This document shows, piece after piece, positions 9,993-19,046 of a DNA stretch of 44,570 bases. Below the pieces are notes generated by a model. It saw only the letters and a program-made list of their open reading frames with translations, was not told the DNA's origin and did not search any database. The stretch's first letter is position 1; every line of letters begins with the position of its first letter. The position numbers were made by a program, and so were the translations under genes. The stretch comes from Microcaldota archaeon (GTDB lineage Archaea > Micrarchaeota > Micrarchaeia > CABMEP01), in NCBI GenBank assembly GCA_026413625.1, contig JAOAKO010000005.1, positions 1 through 44,570 on the forward strand. The letters are read 5' to 3'.

Positions 9993-11941
9993 ATAACATT
10001 TAGCTCCTTTGACCTTGTTTTTATTTCTTCTTTTATTCTTTTCAAAAATTCATCAACAGAAATTGATGAAACTTCACCTGTTCTTTTTCTGATCGATAGA
10101 TTATTCGCAGCGGTTTCCCTTTTTCCTATGGTTATTATGTAAGGTATCTTTCTAAGTTGGGCGTCTCTTATCCTTGCCTCTAATTTCTCGTTTCTTGCAT
10201 CAAGCTCCGATCTGATTCCTTCTTCCTTCATTTTTTTATCAAGCTGTCTGCAAAATTCCACCTGATCGTCTGTCAATGGAAGAAGGATAGCCTGAATTGG
10301 CGATAACCAGGTTGGAAACTTTCCTGCATAATGCTCAATCAATATGCCAATAAATCTCTCCATGCTTCCAAGAATAGCACGATGAACCATAATAACGGGT
10401 TTCCTTGTTCCATCCTTATCCACATAAGTTGCGTTGAATCTCAATGGCATCTGGAAATCAAGCTGAATAGTGGCGCACTGCCATGGCCTATTCAATGCAT
10501 CTGATATGTCCACATCTATCTTGGGACCATAAAATGCACCGTCTCCAGGATTGATAGTATAATCGATTCCATTTCTTTTCAACGCGTTTGCCAAGGCCTC
10601 TTCTGCCTTCTCCCACAGCTGTGGATCGCCCATAGCGCCCTCAGGCTTTGTTGAGAGCTTCATTTTATACTGGAATCCAAACAAATCCCCGTAGACGTAT
10701 TTTATAAACCCTAGCAAGTCGGTTATTTCGTCCTCAAGCTGATCGGGAGTGACGAAAATATGGGCGTCATCCTGGGCAAACTTGGTGACTCTCGTCAGTC
10801 CGCCAAGAACCCCGCCTAACTCATTCCTATGAAGCTGGCCGAAATCCGCTATTCTGTAAGGGAGCTCTTTATAGCTGTGCGAGGACGAATTGAACATAAG
10901 AAGATGCGAAGGACAATTCATCGCCTTTAATGCATACTCCTCCCCATCGATTTCAAATGAAAACATGTTCTGCCTATAATGCTGCCAGTGACCGGAGGTT
11001 TCCCAAAGTGCTTTCTTAAACACTTGCGGAGTTATTACCTCATTATATCCTCTCTTCAGATACTCTTCCCTTAAGAATTTTTGCAGCTCGTTATAAATGA
11101 CCACTCCGGCCGGCAAGAAGAACGGGCTTCCTGCAAGGGCGTAATCGTGAGTCATGAAAATCCCAAGCTCTCGCCCTAGCTTTCGGTGGTCTCTTTTTTC
11201 CGCTTCTTCTAGAAACTTCAGATGATCGTCAAGCATTTTCTGCTCGGGATATGCAACCGCATAAAGCCTCTGCAGCATTTTGTTTTTTGAATCTCCCCTC
11301 CAATAGGCTCCTGCGTTTTTCATCACCTTAAACGCCTTCAGCTTTCCAGTCGATGGAAGATGCGGCCCCTTGCAAAGGTCCAAAAAGTCATTGTCTGTAT
11401 AATAAACTGAAACAGTTTGTTCACCTAGCTGTTCCAACTCCTCCAGCATCTCAAGCTTGTACTTTTCCTTCCTCTCAGCAAATATCTTTTTAGCATCCTT
11501 AATTGGGATCTCTTTCCTCTCAAACTTTTCATTTCTTTCCACTATTCTCCTAAATTCCTGCTCTATAAGCTTAAAATCATCCGGAGTGAAAGTATGGTCA
11601 AGATCAAAGTCATAGTAAAAGCCCCCCTCAATTGCAGGACCTATCGCAAGCTTCGCATCTGGATACAGCCTCTTCACTGCCTTGGCCATAACATGGCTTG
11701 CGCTATGCCAGAAAACCTCCTTTCCTTCTTGATCCCTCCAAGTCAAAACTTTGAACTCGCAATCAGAAGTCAGCTGCTGATTGAGATCTGTTACTTTTCC
11801 ATTGACTGCGCATGCTATTGCGTCGCTAGCAAGCTTTTTTCCCATTTTGCTTGCAAGATCAAACCCGGTTTCTCCGGGATTGAACTCAAGTGAAGAACCG
11901 TCTGGTAATCTCGCTTTCATATTCTCACAATCAATCGGCAT
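9989..11941 (-). CDS. thrS: Threonyl-tRNA synthetase, bacterial-type domain layout (TGS + editing + class II core)
   Basis: TGS N-terminus (ARLPDGSSLEF), editing motifs HSASHVMAKAV and DLCKGPHLPSTG, class II core with MNCPSH and YGPKIDVDI. Confidence 0.96.
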   Translation of the reverse strand: MPIDCENMKARLPDGSSLEFNPGETGFDLASKMGKKLASDAIACAVNGKVTDLNQQLTSDCEFKVLTWRDQEGKEVFWHSASHVMAKAVKRLYPDAKLAIGPAIEGGFYYDFDLDHTFTPDDFKLIEQEFRRIVERNEKFERKEIPIKDAKKIFAERKEKYKLEMLEELEQLGEQTVSVYYTDNDFLDLCKGPHLPSTGKLKAFKVMKNAGAYWRGDSKNKMLQRLYAVAYPEQKMLDDHLKFLEEAEKRDHRKLGRELGIFMTHDYALAGSPFFLPAGVVIYNELQKFLREEYLKRGYNEVITPQVFKKALWETSGHWQHYRQNMFSFEIDGEEYALKAMNCPSHLLMFNSSSHSYKELPYRIADFGQLHRNELGGVLGGLTRVTKFAQDDAHIFVTPDQLEDEITDLLGFIKYVYGDLFGFQYKMKLSTKPEGAMGDPQLWEKAEEALANALKRNGIDYTINPGDGAFYGPKIDVDISDALNRPWQCATIQLDFQMPLRFNATYVDKDGTRKPVIMVHRAILGSMERFIGILIEHYAGKFPTWLSPIQAILLPLTDDQVEFCRQLDKKMKEEGIRSELDARNEKLEARIRDAQLRKIPYIITIGKRETAANNLSIRKRTGEVSSISVDEFLKRIKEEIKTRSKELNVI

Positions 11942-11997
11942 AAAAACATATAATTTAACAGCATAAAATATTTAAAGCCAACAACACAAACTGAATT

Positions 11998-13722
11998 ATG
12001 AAGAATTTGGAAATCGCAGCGATTTTTTATGCAATGGCTGACATACTCGAGCTCCAGAATGTTCAATGGAAACCGATTGCATACAGGAAAGCGGCAAGAT
12101 CTATAGAAACCCTTTCTGAGCCAATCGAAGAAGTATATAAAAGGGGTGGGATAAACGCCTTAATGGAGATTCCCGGTATAGGCGAGGCTATCGCAAAGAA
12201 AACTGAGGAATATTTGCTTACCGGAAGGGTCGCAGAATATGAAAGACTGAAGAAAAAAATACCTAAGGGATTGAGAGAAATAATGGAACTTCAGGGATTG
12301 GGGCCCAAAAAAGCGATTAGGCTTTATAAAGAACTGAAAATCGATTCGATAGATGCGCTCGAAAAGGCTGCAAGAGAAGGAAAAATTGCTAAGTTGGAGG
12401 GATTCAAAGAAAAAAGCGAGAAGAACATTCTAAAGTCAATTGAAATGATAAAGAAAGGAAAGGAAAGAATAATGCTTGGCGTTGCTCTACCGATAGCAAG
12501 AGAGATAGTTCAAGAGCTAAAAAATGTTAAAGGAGTGAAAAGGATAGAAATCGCTGGATCTGTAAGAAGAATGGTTGAAACCATAGGGGATATAGACATA
12601 CTCGCAGAGATTGAGGGACATAGCAAAGAAGTGATGGATAGATTTGTAGCGCTTCAAGGCGTGACAAATATTCTTGCAAAGGGAGAAAAGAAATCTATGG
12701 TAATGATAAGAAAAGGAAAATACGATATTCAAGTCGACTTAAGAATAATCGAATCAAATTCGTTCGGAGCTGCTCTGCAGTACTTTACTGGAAACAAGGA
12801 ACACAACATTGAATTAAGAAAGCTTGCGATAGCCAAAGGGATGAAATTAAATGAATACGGCTTGTTTAAGGGCGACAAGCAAATCGCAGGTAAGGAAGAA
12901 AGAGAGGTATACTCAAAACTTGGAATGGAGTGGATACCGCCAGAATTGAGAGAAAACAAGGGTGAGATTCAGGCGGCAATGATAAATAAGCTGCCTGAAT
13001 TAGTGGAGTTAAGCCAAATAAAAGGAGACCTGCACGTACATACTGACTGGTCCGAAGGCACCGCAAGCATAGAGGAAATGGCAAATGCGGCAAAGAAAAT
13101 CGGATACGAATACATCGGAATATCCGACCACTCAAAATCAGAGAGAATTGCTAATGGTTTGGATGAAAAAAGAATCGAGCAACAGATTGAAGCGATAAAT
13201 GAGATACGAAGGAAAGTTAAAGGAATAAAAATTCTTCACGGCTCGGAAGTCAGCATCCTTCCAGATGGAAGCCTCGACTACGGAGATGACATATTGAAAA
13301 GGCTTGATTATGTTATAGCCGCTGTCCATTCTAGATTCAAATCATCTAAAGAGGAAATGACAAAAAGAATAACAAAGGCATTGGAGAACAAATACGTTAA
13401 GATTCTTGCGCATCCAACCGGCAGATTGATAAATGAAAGAATGCCGTACGAAGTTGACCTTGACCGGATATTTGAAATCTGCAGAGATAGAAGGATTGCG
13501 ATGGAGATCAACTCCTTTCCATTAAGGCTTGACTTAAATGACGTATATGTTAGAAAGGCAAGGGACTATGGAACAATGCTGTGCATAAATACAGACTCAC
13601 ATGCGATTGATCATTTGGGCTATATGGAGTACGGGATTGCGGTCGCAAGAAGAGGATGGTGCGAAAGAAAAAACATTTTAAATTGCATGGGACATGAAGA
13701 TTTAATGAAGTGGCTGGAATAA
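11998..13722 (+). CDS. polX: Family X DNA polymerase with C-terminal PHP domain
   Basis: HhH segments, GSVRRMVETIGDIDIL nucleotidyltransferase motif, PHP motif DLHVHTDWSEG. Confidence 0.93.
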   Translation: MKNLEIAAIFYAMADILELQNVQWKPIAYRKAARSIETLSEPIEEVYKRGGINALMEIPGIGEAIAKKTEEYLLTGRVAEYERLKKKIPKGLREIMELQGLGPKKAIRLYKELKIDSIDALEKAAREGKIAKLEGFKEKSEKNILKSIEMIKKGKERIMLGVALPIAREIVQELKNVKGVKRIEIAGSVRRMVETIGDIDILAEIEGHSKEVMDRFVALQGVTNILAKGEKKSMVMIRKGKYDIQVDLRIIESNSFGAALQYFTGNKEHNIELRKLAIAKGMKLNEYGLFKGDKQIAGKEEREVYSKLGMEWIPPELRENKGEIQAAMINKLPELVELSQIKGDLHVHTDWSEGTASIEEMANAAKKIGYEYIGISDHSKSERIANGLDEKRIEQQIEAINEIRRKVKGIKILHGSEVSILPDGSLDYGDDILKRLDYVIAAVHSRFKSSKEEMTKRITKALENKYVKILAHPTGRLINERMPYEVDLDRIFEICRDRRIAMEINSFPLRLDLNDVYVRKARDYGTMLCINTDSHAIDHLGYMEYGIAVARRGWCERKNILNCMGHEDLMKWLE

Positions 13723-13777
13723 AGACAAATCGCATTTCCAGACGCTAAAATTGTAAATGTTTATAGGTGAGTGCATT

Positions 13778-14173
13778 ATGAAAAAGATGGCAAAAGAAAT
13801 GAAAAATGATGGCAAAAGCGTATTTTCCAACCTTTTGGAAAAAAAGAGCGTGAAAATATTAATTTATCTCTTAATTGTGATTTTTGCCGTGTCAATAATT
13901 ATAACCTCTGCGCTCACTTCCGTAAATAACGGACAAAAAGAAGAGCAAGATTCAGGAAAAACAAACCTTGCAAAAAATTACTGCACTCCGGAATCAAGGA
14001 AAGCGGAGGTGTGCATCGCTGTTTATGAGCCGGTATGCGGCTGGTTTAGTCAGCCGATAAAGTGCGTCAGATATCCTTGCGCTGCAACCTACTCCAATGC
14101 GTGCTTTGCATGCATGGATGAAAAGGTCGAATACTGGACCGAAGGAGAATGCCCTTCCGGCATTTACTCTTAG
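13778..14173 (+). CDS. Membrane-anchored Cys-rich protein with Kazal-like motif
   Basis: N-terminal TM; CIAVYEPVCGWFSQPIKCVRYPCAATYSNACFACMDEKVEYWTEGECP resembles PVCG...Y.N.C.AC...G.C. Confidence 0.6.
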   Translation: MKKMAKEMKNDGKSVFSNLLEKKSVKILIYLLIVIFAVSIIITSALTSVNNGQKEEQDSGKTNLAKNYCTPESRKAEVCIAVYEPVCGWFSQPIKCVRYPCAATYSNACFACMDEKVEYWTEGECPSGIYS

Positions 14174-14174
14174 G

Positions 14175-15026
14175 CTAACTAACTTTTAAAGCCATCAATT
14201 TTAATTTTTTGATTCTTTTTTCAAGCTGCGATATGCTTGGATACAAGGTTAATGAAGGATACTTTGAAACAAACTCTTTTGCCTTTCTGATCGCCTCTTG
14301 CTTTTCATAGCCTTTAAGAATATCTGAATTGAATATGTTTTTTGAGATCCATAAAATCTTTTTCCTTTTGAGCGCAGGCGAAGTTCCATACAGACAAACA
14401 ATGTCTGGCCTAATGCCGTATAAGGCCATAAACTCCCTGTTTCCGTCAATATTCTTAGATGAGTAAGTCAGTATTACTGGTTGGCTTCTTATCTTATTTT
14501 GGCTGAATAGTCTCCTCAGTTTTTGCCATCGATATTTCACAGTTTGCGAGCTTAAGGTTAGGAGTTCGAGGTGGGAATTCGTACTTTCTAACGAAATGCC
14601 TAATTTTGAAGAAAGGAAATTGAAATTTTTCATAATTGTGTTTGGGTTCATGCTCAATAGCGATGAAATCTTTTTTCCGGAATCCGGTTTCAAGAACCTC
14701 TGAATAAGAATGTAGTTATTTTTAAGAGTGTTCAAATCCCTGCCTAAGAGCGAAGGCTGCGCGCATATCTCTTCTTTCTTGATCTTTAGCTCACAGGTCA
14801 AAAACATATAGTTGCGCAATATGCGGATTGGATTTAAGCACAGCAGACGCGCATTTTTGATTATCCGTTTGTCGTCTAAACCAATTCCTGAAAGCAAAGA
14901 ATACGAAGAATTGATCGTTCTGATCCTTGTGCTTTCCAGAGCCTTAAGATCTTGCTTGGAAATTAGACTAAAATTTTCCCCAAAGAGGGCACGCAGATTT
15001 TCAAGCCTTAGCTCCTTTTCGTCCAT
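14175..15026 (-). CDS. Helical-repeat protein resembling mTERF repeats
   Basis: Four about 30-32 aa repeats: YSLLSGIGLDDKRIIKNARLLCLNPIRILRN / YMFLTCELKIKKEEICAQPSLLGRDLNTLKNN / YILIQRFLKPDSGKKISSLLSMNPNTIMKN / FNFLSSKLGISLESTNSHLELLTLSSQTVKYR. Confidence 0.55.
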   Translation of the reverse strand: MDEKELRLENLRALFGENFSLISKQDLKALESTRIRTINSSYSLLSGIGLDDKRIIKNARLLCLNPIRILRNYMFLTCELKIKKEEICAQPSLLGRDLNTLKNNYILIQRFLKPDSGKKISSLLSMNPNTIMKNFNFLSSKLGISLESTNSHLELLTLSSQTVKYRWQKLRRLFSQNKIRSQPVILTYSSKNIDGNREFMALYGIRPDIVCLYGTSPALKRKKILWISKNIFNSDILKGYEKQEAIRKAKEFVSKYPSLTLYPSISQLEKRIKKLKLMALKVS

Positions 15027-15096
15027 GTCAATTATAACGTTTTCAAAGTATAAATAGATTTTGTTAATAAAACGATGAAACTTTAGTGATAAAAAG

Positions 15097-15169
15097 CGCC
15101 TGGGCCGGGATTCGAACCCGGGTCGGCGGCGTGACAGGCCGCAATGCTAGACCACTACACCACCCAAGC
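15097..15169 (-). tRNA. tRNA-Asp(GTC)
   Basis: Acceptor GCTTGGG/CCCAGGC, anticodon loop CTGTCAC, T-arm GGGTTCGAATCCC. Confidence 0.95.
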
Positions 15170-15177
15170 GTCTTAAA

Positions 15178-15289
15178 TCCCACCGGCCGGATTTGAACCA
15201 GCAACCCTCTCGTTTCTACAAAACGACTGCCAGGGAATCTGACAGGCTGGACTACAGCGAGATGCTCTGCCAGATTGAGCTACGGTGGG
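15178..15289 (-). tRNA. tRNA-Tyr(GTA) with about 38-nt anticodon-loop intron (approx 15214-15251)
   Basis: CCCACCG/CGGTGGG acceptor with C1-G72, TCTCG/CGAGA anticodon stem around CTGTAG, internal hairpin CTGTCAG-ATTCC-CTGGCAG, discriminator A. Confidence 0.85.
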
Positions 15290-15408
15290 GCAAATGAGCA
15301 AATGCAATAAATAATATGTAAGCAAAATTATTAAATAATTACTTCCTAAGCAGTGTTTCTTGTTTTATATTCTTTAATATTTTTAATTCTTTATATGCAA
15401 GTAAAAAT

Positions 15409-15945
15409 ATGAAGCGAAAGATAAAAGGCAAAGGAAAGGCGCAAAAAATGCCGCAAAAAATGACTGAAAAACAAGCGAAAAATCAGAGCAAAAAGCATAT
15501 CTTTAATGGATACCTGATTGTCCTAACGGCAATTTTGCTGCTTGTATTCCTTGCTGGAATTTATTTGATGTCTGCGGAAAATGATTCTGCTGCCGAAAGT
15601 CAAAGCTGGTTCAATGCTTCAGTGGTTGTCAACTATTCTGCAGGAAAGACCATGAGTGAATGCCTAGCACAAATCGGAATAAGTGAAAATCTTGTTTACA
15701 TCTACAGCGATACGTGCGTATACTCCCAAAGAAATACTCCCTGGATTAGAGAGATCAATCCTGAAAAGGGAGTGAGAATGATTAATATAGAAAACGCGGA
15801 ACAGCTTATCAAATTTATGAATTGCATGCCTAAATTTGAACTTGAGGGAACCCCTACTTATATCTGTATTCCTAACTCCAAAGTTCATGTTGGAAGCTTC
15901 GATTCTAAGTCTGAGCTCATGCTTTTCGCTGAAAATTGCAGATGA
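15409..15945 (+). CDS. Membrane-anchored thioredoxin-like protein
   Basis: TM segment then YSDTCVYSQRNTPWI (CxxS-like) and cis-Pro-type GTPTYICIPNSKV. Confidence 0.6.
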   Translation: MKRKIKGKGKAQKMPQKMTEKQAKNQSKKHIFNGYLIVLTAILLLVFLAGIYLMSAENDSAAESQSWFNASVVVNYSAGKTMSECLAQIGISENLVYIYSDTCVYSQRNTPWIREINPEKGVRMINIENAEQLIKFMNCMPKFELEGTPTYICIPNSKVHVGSFDSKSELMLFAENCR

Positions 15946-15956
15946 TAGGTGAGAAT

Positions 15957-16910
15957 ATGGCTAAAGGAAAAAGGCAAGATGGAAAAATTGGCAAGGTAAA
16001 AAAGATTGTGCATTCGGTTAAGGAAAAAATAAAAGAAAGGATAGGATTTCCTTACATTTTGCTTTTTTCTATTGTCGCTATAATAATAGGCCTATTTGTT
16101 CTTGGAATCAAAATTCCATTTGGAGAAGAAAATTCTTCGATAGTTGACAGCAAAATCGTCAAATTTCTAAATCTCTATTACGGCATGATAAACATAACTG
16201 TAAATAACAAAACACTTGAAAATGGAGTATGGAAGATAAATATAAACGGGTACACAAGCGACGGAATAGTCAATTTTGACATACAAATGAATGCGAATGA
16301 TTTTACAATCACAAAAATAAGTCAAAACTTAGTGATACCTTCAAAGCCTACCACTATAAGAGAAATTGGACGTGAAATCGGATGCAGTGTGGGTGGTAAA
16401 AAGACTGTTGACATATACATAGACCCATACGACCCCTGGTCTATAAGATATGACGGTGAGATTGATAATTTCTTATCTAAATTCAGCGATTCAATACGCC
16501 CTACATATAGGATTCTGTCTACTTATACATACAAGTACGTATACCAAGATCCGAATTCAAACGCATATTTGGCGCTGCTGTACTACGAATGTACCAAAAA
16601 CGAAGATTACTTTAAAACCTTCAAGTCTTGCGTCATAAGCAAATATGGCGAAAAGAAAGATTTTCTCACCGATGCGGAGCTGAAAGAATGCGTAAGGCAG
16701 TCAAATGGAAAAGTGGAGAATATTGAAAAATGCGTAGCTGACAGCTATCCAATGGGTGAATTAAGAACGGACCAGCGATTTGCAGAAACTTTTATAGGCA
16801 CCGCAACAACTCCAATGTATGTAGTGGATTGCAAGTATGTAATTTATCCCCTCTACATGGAAAATGCGTTTTGCTATCTTTACCCTGAGATAGAAAAATG
16901 CAAGGAGTGA
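15957..16910 (+). CDS. Membrane-anchored DsbA/thioredoxin-fold-like protein lacking a CxxC
   Basis: IYIDPYDPWSIRY at the expected active site and TATTPMYVVDCKYVIYP; start refined to ATG with GGTGAGAAT upstream. Confidence 0.5.
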   Translation: MAKGKRQDGKIGKVKKIVHSVKEKIKERIGFPYILLFSIVAIIIGLFVLGIKIPFGEENSSIVDSKIVKFLNLYYGMINITVNNKTLENGVWKININGYTSDGIVNFDIQMNANDFTITKISQNLVIPSKPTTIREIGREIGCSVGGKKTVDIYIDPYDPWSIRYDGEIDNFLSKFSDSIRPTYRILSTYTYKYVYQDPNSNAYLALLYYECTKNEDYFKTFKSCVISKYGEKKDFLTDAELKECVRQSNGKVENIEKCVADSYPMGELRTDQRFAETFIGTATTPMYVVDCKYVIYPLYMENAFCYLYPEIEKCKE

Positions 16911-16925
16911 ATTCTTTTTTTAATT

Positions 16926-17618
16926 TCATTTCTTTACATGGACAAAAAGATGATTCAAATCGTAAGGCGAAAGCTCCACTTCCTGAAGAATTTCAAATCC
17001 ATATTCTTTAAGCTCTTTTACAGATTCCTTATAAACCTCTTTTGAGCTTTTAGTAACGTCAATAGATTGCGATTTTATGCATATGAATCCTTCTCCGCCA
17101 TCCTTAAGGAACATGTCTGAATTCAGTTTAAATATCCTTATCTGGTCTGGCTGCGCAACATCTTGATATATGAAATCGACCTTTCCTTCGATATACTTCT
17201 TGAATTCCTGCGGCTTTCTTGCGTCTCCAAGAATTGGAATCATATTGTCTCTTACTTCGCAGACAGAAATGAGATCCCTTAAAGGCCTTTCTGAAAATTC
17301 AACGCAGTAGATTATTCCATTTTTACCTATTATGTCTGAAATGTGCGAACATGTAGTGCCGCTTGCCGCTCCCAGATATAAAATCGAATCTCCTTTTTTT
17401 ATTCCGCTTGACTTAAGGCCTTTTTTGATTGCTCCTGCAAGCTTTGATCTGAATGGATCCCAAAGCCTGTATTCCTTGTCGTCAACGTCTATAAGCCTCT
17501 CACCATAAACGGTATTTCCGGGATATGCGTTAAGGGTTGCTAATTTATCATCTATTTTGAATATACCTGGAAATATCTGCAACAGATCGTGCTGCGAGCG
17601 CCTTTCTTTTTTAGTCAT
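16926..17618 (-). CDS. flpA: Fibrillarin-like rRNA/tRNA 2'-O-methyltransferase
   Basis: DPFRSKLAGAI, YLGAASGTTCSHISDIIG, IYQDVAQPDQ motifs. Confidence 0.96.
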   Translation of the reverse strand: MTKKERRSQHDLLQIFPGIFKIDDKLATLNAYPGNTVYGERLIDVDDKEYRLWDPFRSKLAGAIKKGLKSSGIKKGDSILYLGAASGTTCSHISDIIGKNGIIYCVEFSERPLRDLISVCEVRDNMIPILGDARKPQEFKKYIEGKVDFIYQDVAQPDQIRIFKLNSDMFLKDGGEGFICIKSQSIDVTKSSKEVYKESVKELKEYGFEILQEVELSPYDLNHLFVHVKK

Positions 17619-17622
17619 AAAA

Positions 17623-17641
17623 ATAGTTTCAACTATAGTTT
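17623..17641. promoter_or_regulatory. Motif ATAGTTTCAACTATAGTTT immediately upstream of fibrillarin (copy 1)
   Basis: Identical 19-mer at 24096-24114; contains inverted repeat ATAGTT-TC-AACTAT. Confidence 0.55.
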
Positions 17642-17680
17642 TAAAAGCTTAATGACTTTCGGCTTTATTGAAAATATTGT

Positions 17681-17869
17681 TCAGCCGCGCATCCATGCCT
17701 GTTCCGCCTGCTCTAACTGCTCCTTTGTAAACTTTGGCTTTTCCTTGAAAATCCCTTCTGTAATCAAAGAGCCGAATTTTCTAATTCTGTTTCCTACGCT
17801 GGCGAAACCTCTCCTTATCGGCGCCTGCTCCGAAATCTGAACGCTTGATCTGAACTGAGTTTCTGTCAT
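17681..17869 (-). CDS. Small hypothetical protein (62 aa)
   Basis: Intergenic ORF, no antisense conserved gene. Confidence 0.5.
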   Translation of the reverse strand: MTETQFRSSVQISEQAPIRRGFASVGNRIRKFGSLITEGIFKEKPKFTKEQLEQAEQAWMRG

Positions 17870-17939
17870 ATTATCTGCCTCGAATATAATTATAGAATAA
17901 TATTTAAATACCTATCGAAAGATTAGAAGATTCGGCAAG

Positions 17940-18043
17940 CGCCCCCGGAGGGATTTGAACCCTCGACCTACTGCTTTCTTCGAAACACCCCATAAAAATG
18001 TTCTTAGGAGGCAGTCGCTCTATCCAAGCTGAGCTACAGGGGC
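17940..18043 (-). tRNA. tRNA-Arg(CCT) with about 29-nt anticodon-loop intron (approx 17976-18004)
   Basis: GCCCCTG/CGGGGGC acceptor, ACTGC/GCAGT anticodon stem around CTCCTA, GAGGGTTCAAATCCCTC T-arm. Confidence 0.85.
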
Positions 18044-18096
18044 ACATATAAGATATATGAAAAAAGAATTAAAAATAAGACTGAAACCGCCATGTC

Positions 18097-18567
18097 TCAG
18101 AACCAGTTCCATGGGAGTAGCTTTTTCCATTTGCTTTTGTTTTCTATCTTTTTCTCGTGCTTTTCGCCTTCGCTTCTTGCTTCTTGAAACTCTATTTTAT
18201 TTTGTATTGTGTCCAATCTTGCCTTTGAATGACGCTCAAGATTGCCTATCCTCTCATTAAGGCTTGCCTGCATTGCTGAAAGATCTTCCAATTTTTTGAT
18301 GATTTGCAAATTCTGCCTGTCTAGCGAAGAGAATGAGCTGTTGAGATAGTTGATTTTACTTGAAATATGGGAATATACACCTGCGATGTATCCGAATGTG
18401 AATGCAAACGCTATGGCTGCAGAGCCTCGGACTAGCACTTTCCTTGGATTGTTCGCTATGTATTTGGATGAACTTTCTATAATCTCTTCAGTCGCAACCT
18501 TAAACTTCGAATAGATGTCGCTTACCTTGCCTCTTGGTTGTGAATTAACGGGTTTAAACTCTTGCAT
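18097..18567 (-). CDS. Coiled-coil protein with one TM segment
   Basis: TM (GSAAIAFAFTFGYIAGVY) followed by heptad-rich C-terminus. Confidence 0.6.
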   Translation of the reverse strand: MQEFKPVNSQPRGKVSDIYSKFKVATEEIIESSSKYIANNPRKVLVRGSAAIAFAFTFGYIAGVYSHISSKINYLNSSFSSLDRQNLQIIKKLEDLSAMQASLNERIGNLERHSKARLDTIQNKIEFQEARSEGEKHEKKIENKSKWKKLLPWNWF

Positions 18568-18601
18568 AAGGAATTGACAAATTCATAGTATATAAATCTT
18601 A

Positions 18602-19033
18602 TTATTTCTTTAGATTCCTTTTTAAGTAGTTTTCAATCGCATTTTTCAACGCCTGCTGCGCGAGAACAGAACAGTGCATCTTGATTGCTGGAAGGCCACC
18701 TAGCTTTTCGGCTACTTGCTTGTTTGTAATTTTCAATGCCTCGTCCAATGTCTTTCCTTTGGCCATATCTGTAACCATACTGCTAGTTGCGATTGCCGCT
18801 GCGCATCCAAGCGTCTTGAACTTTATGTCCTTGATTCTGTTTTTTTCTATCTTAAGATACAGATACATCACATCTCCGCATACGGCATTCCCTGCCTCGC
18901 CGACTGAATCCGCATCTTCAATCTCTCCCATATTATGCGGGTTCATAAAGTGTTCCATTACTTTTTGCGTATAAAGAGAAGAATTTGTTAAGCTACTTGA
19001 ATTCTTCACAGTTTTTTTGCTTCTTTTTGCCAT
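18602..19033 (-). CDS. iscU: IscU/NifU-like Fe-S scaffold
   Basis: FMNPHNMGEIEDAD, GNAVCGDVMYLYLKI, TLGCAAAIATSSM, HCSVLA; start refined to ATG preceded by GGTGAGAAT. Confidence 0.94.
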   Translation of the reverse strand: MAKRSKKTVKNSSSLTNSSLYTQKVMEHFMNPHNMGEIEDADSVGEAGNAVCGDVMYLYLKIEKNRIKDIKFKTLGCAAAIATSSMVTDMAKGKTLDEALKITNKQVAEKLGGLPAIKMHCSVLAQQALKNAIENYLKRNLKK

Positions 19034-19046
19034 ATTCTCACCGTTA

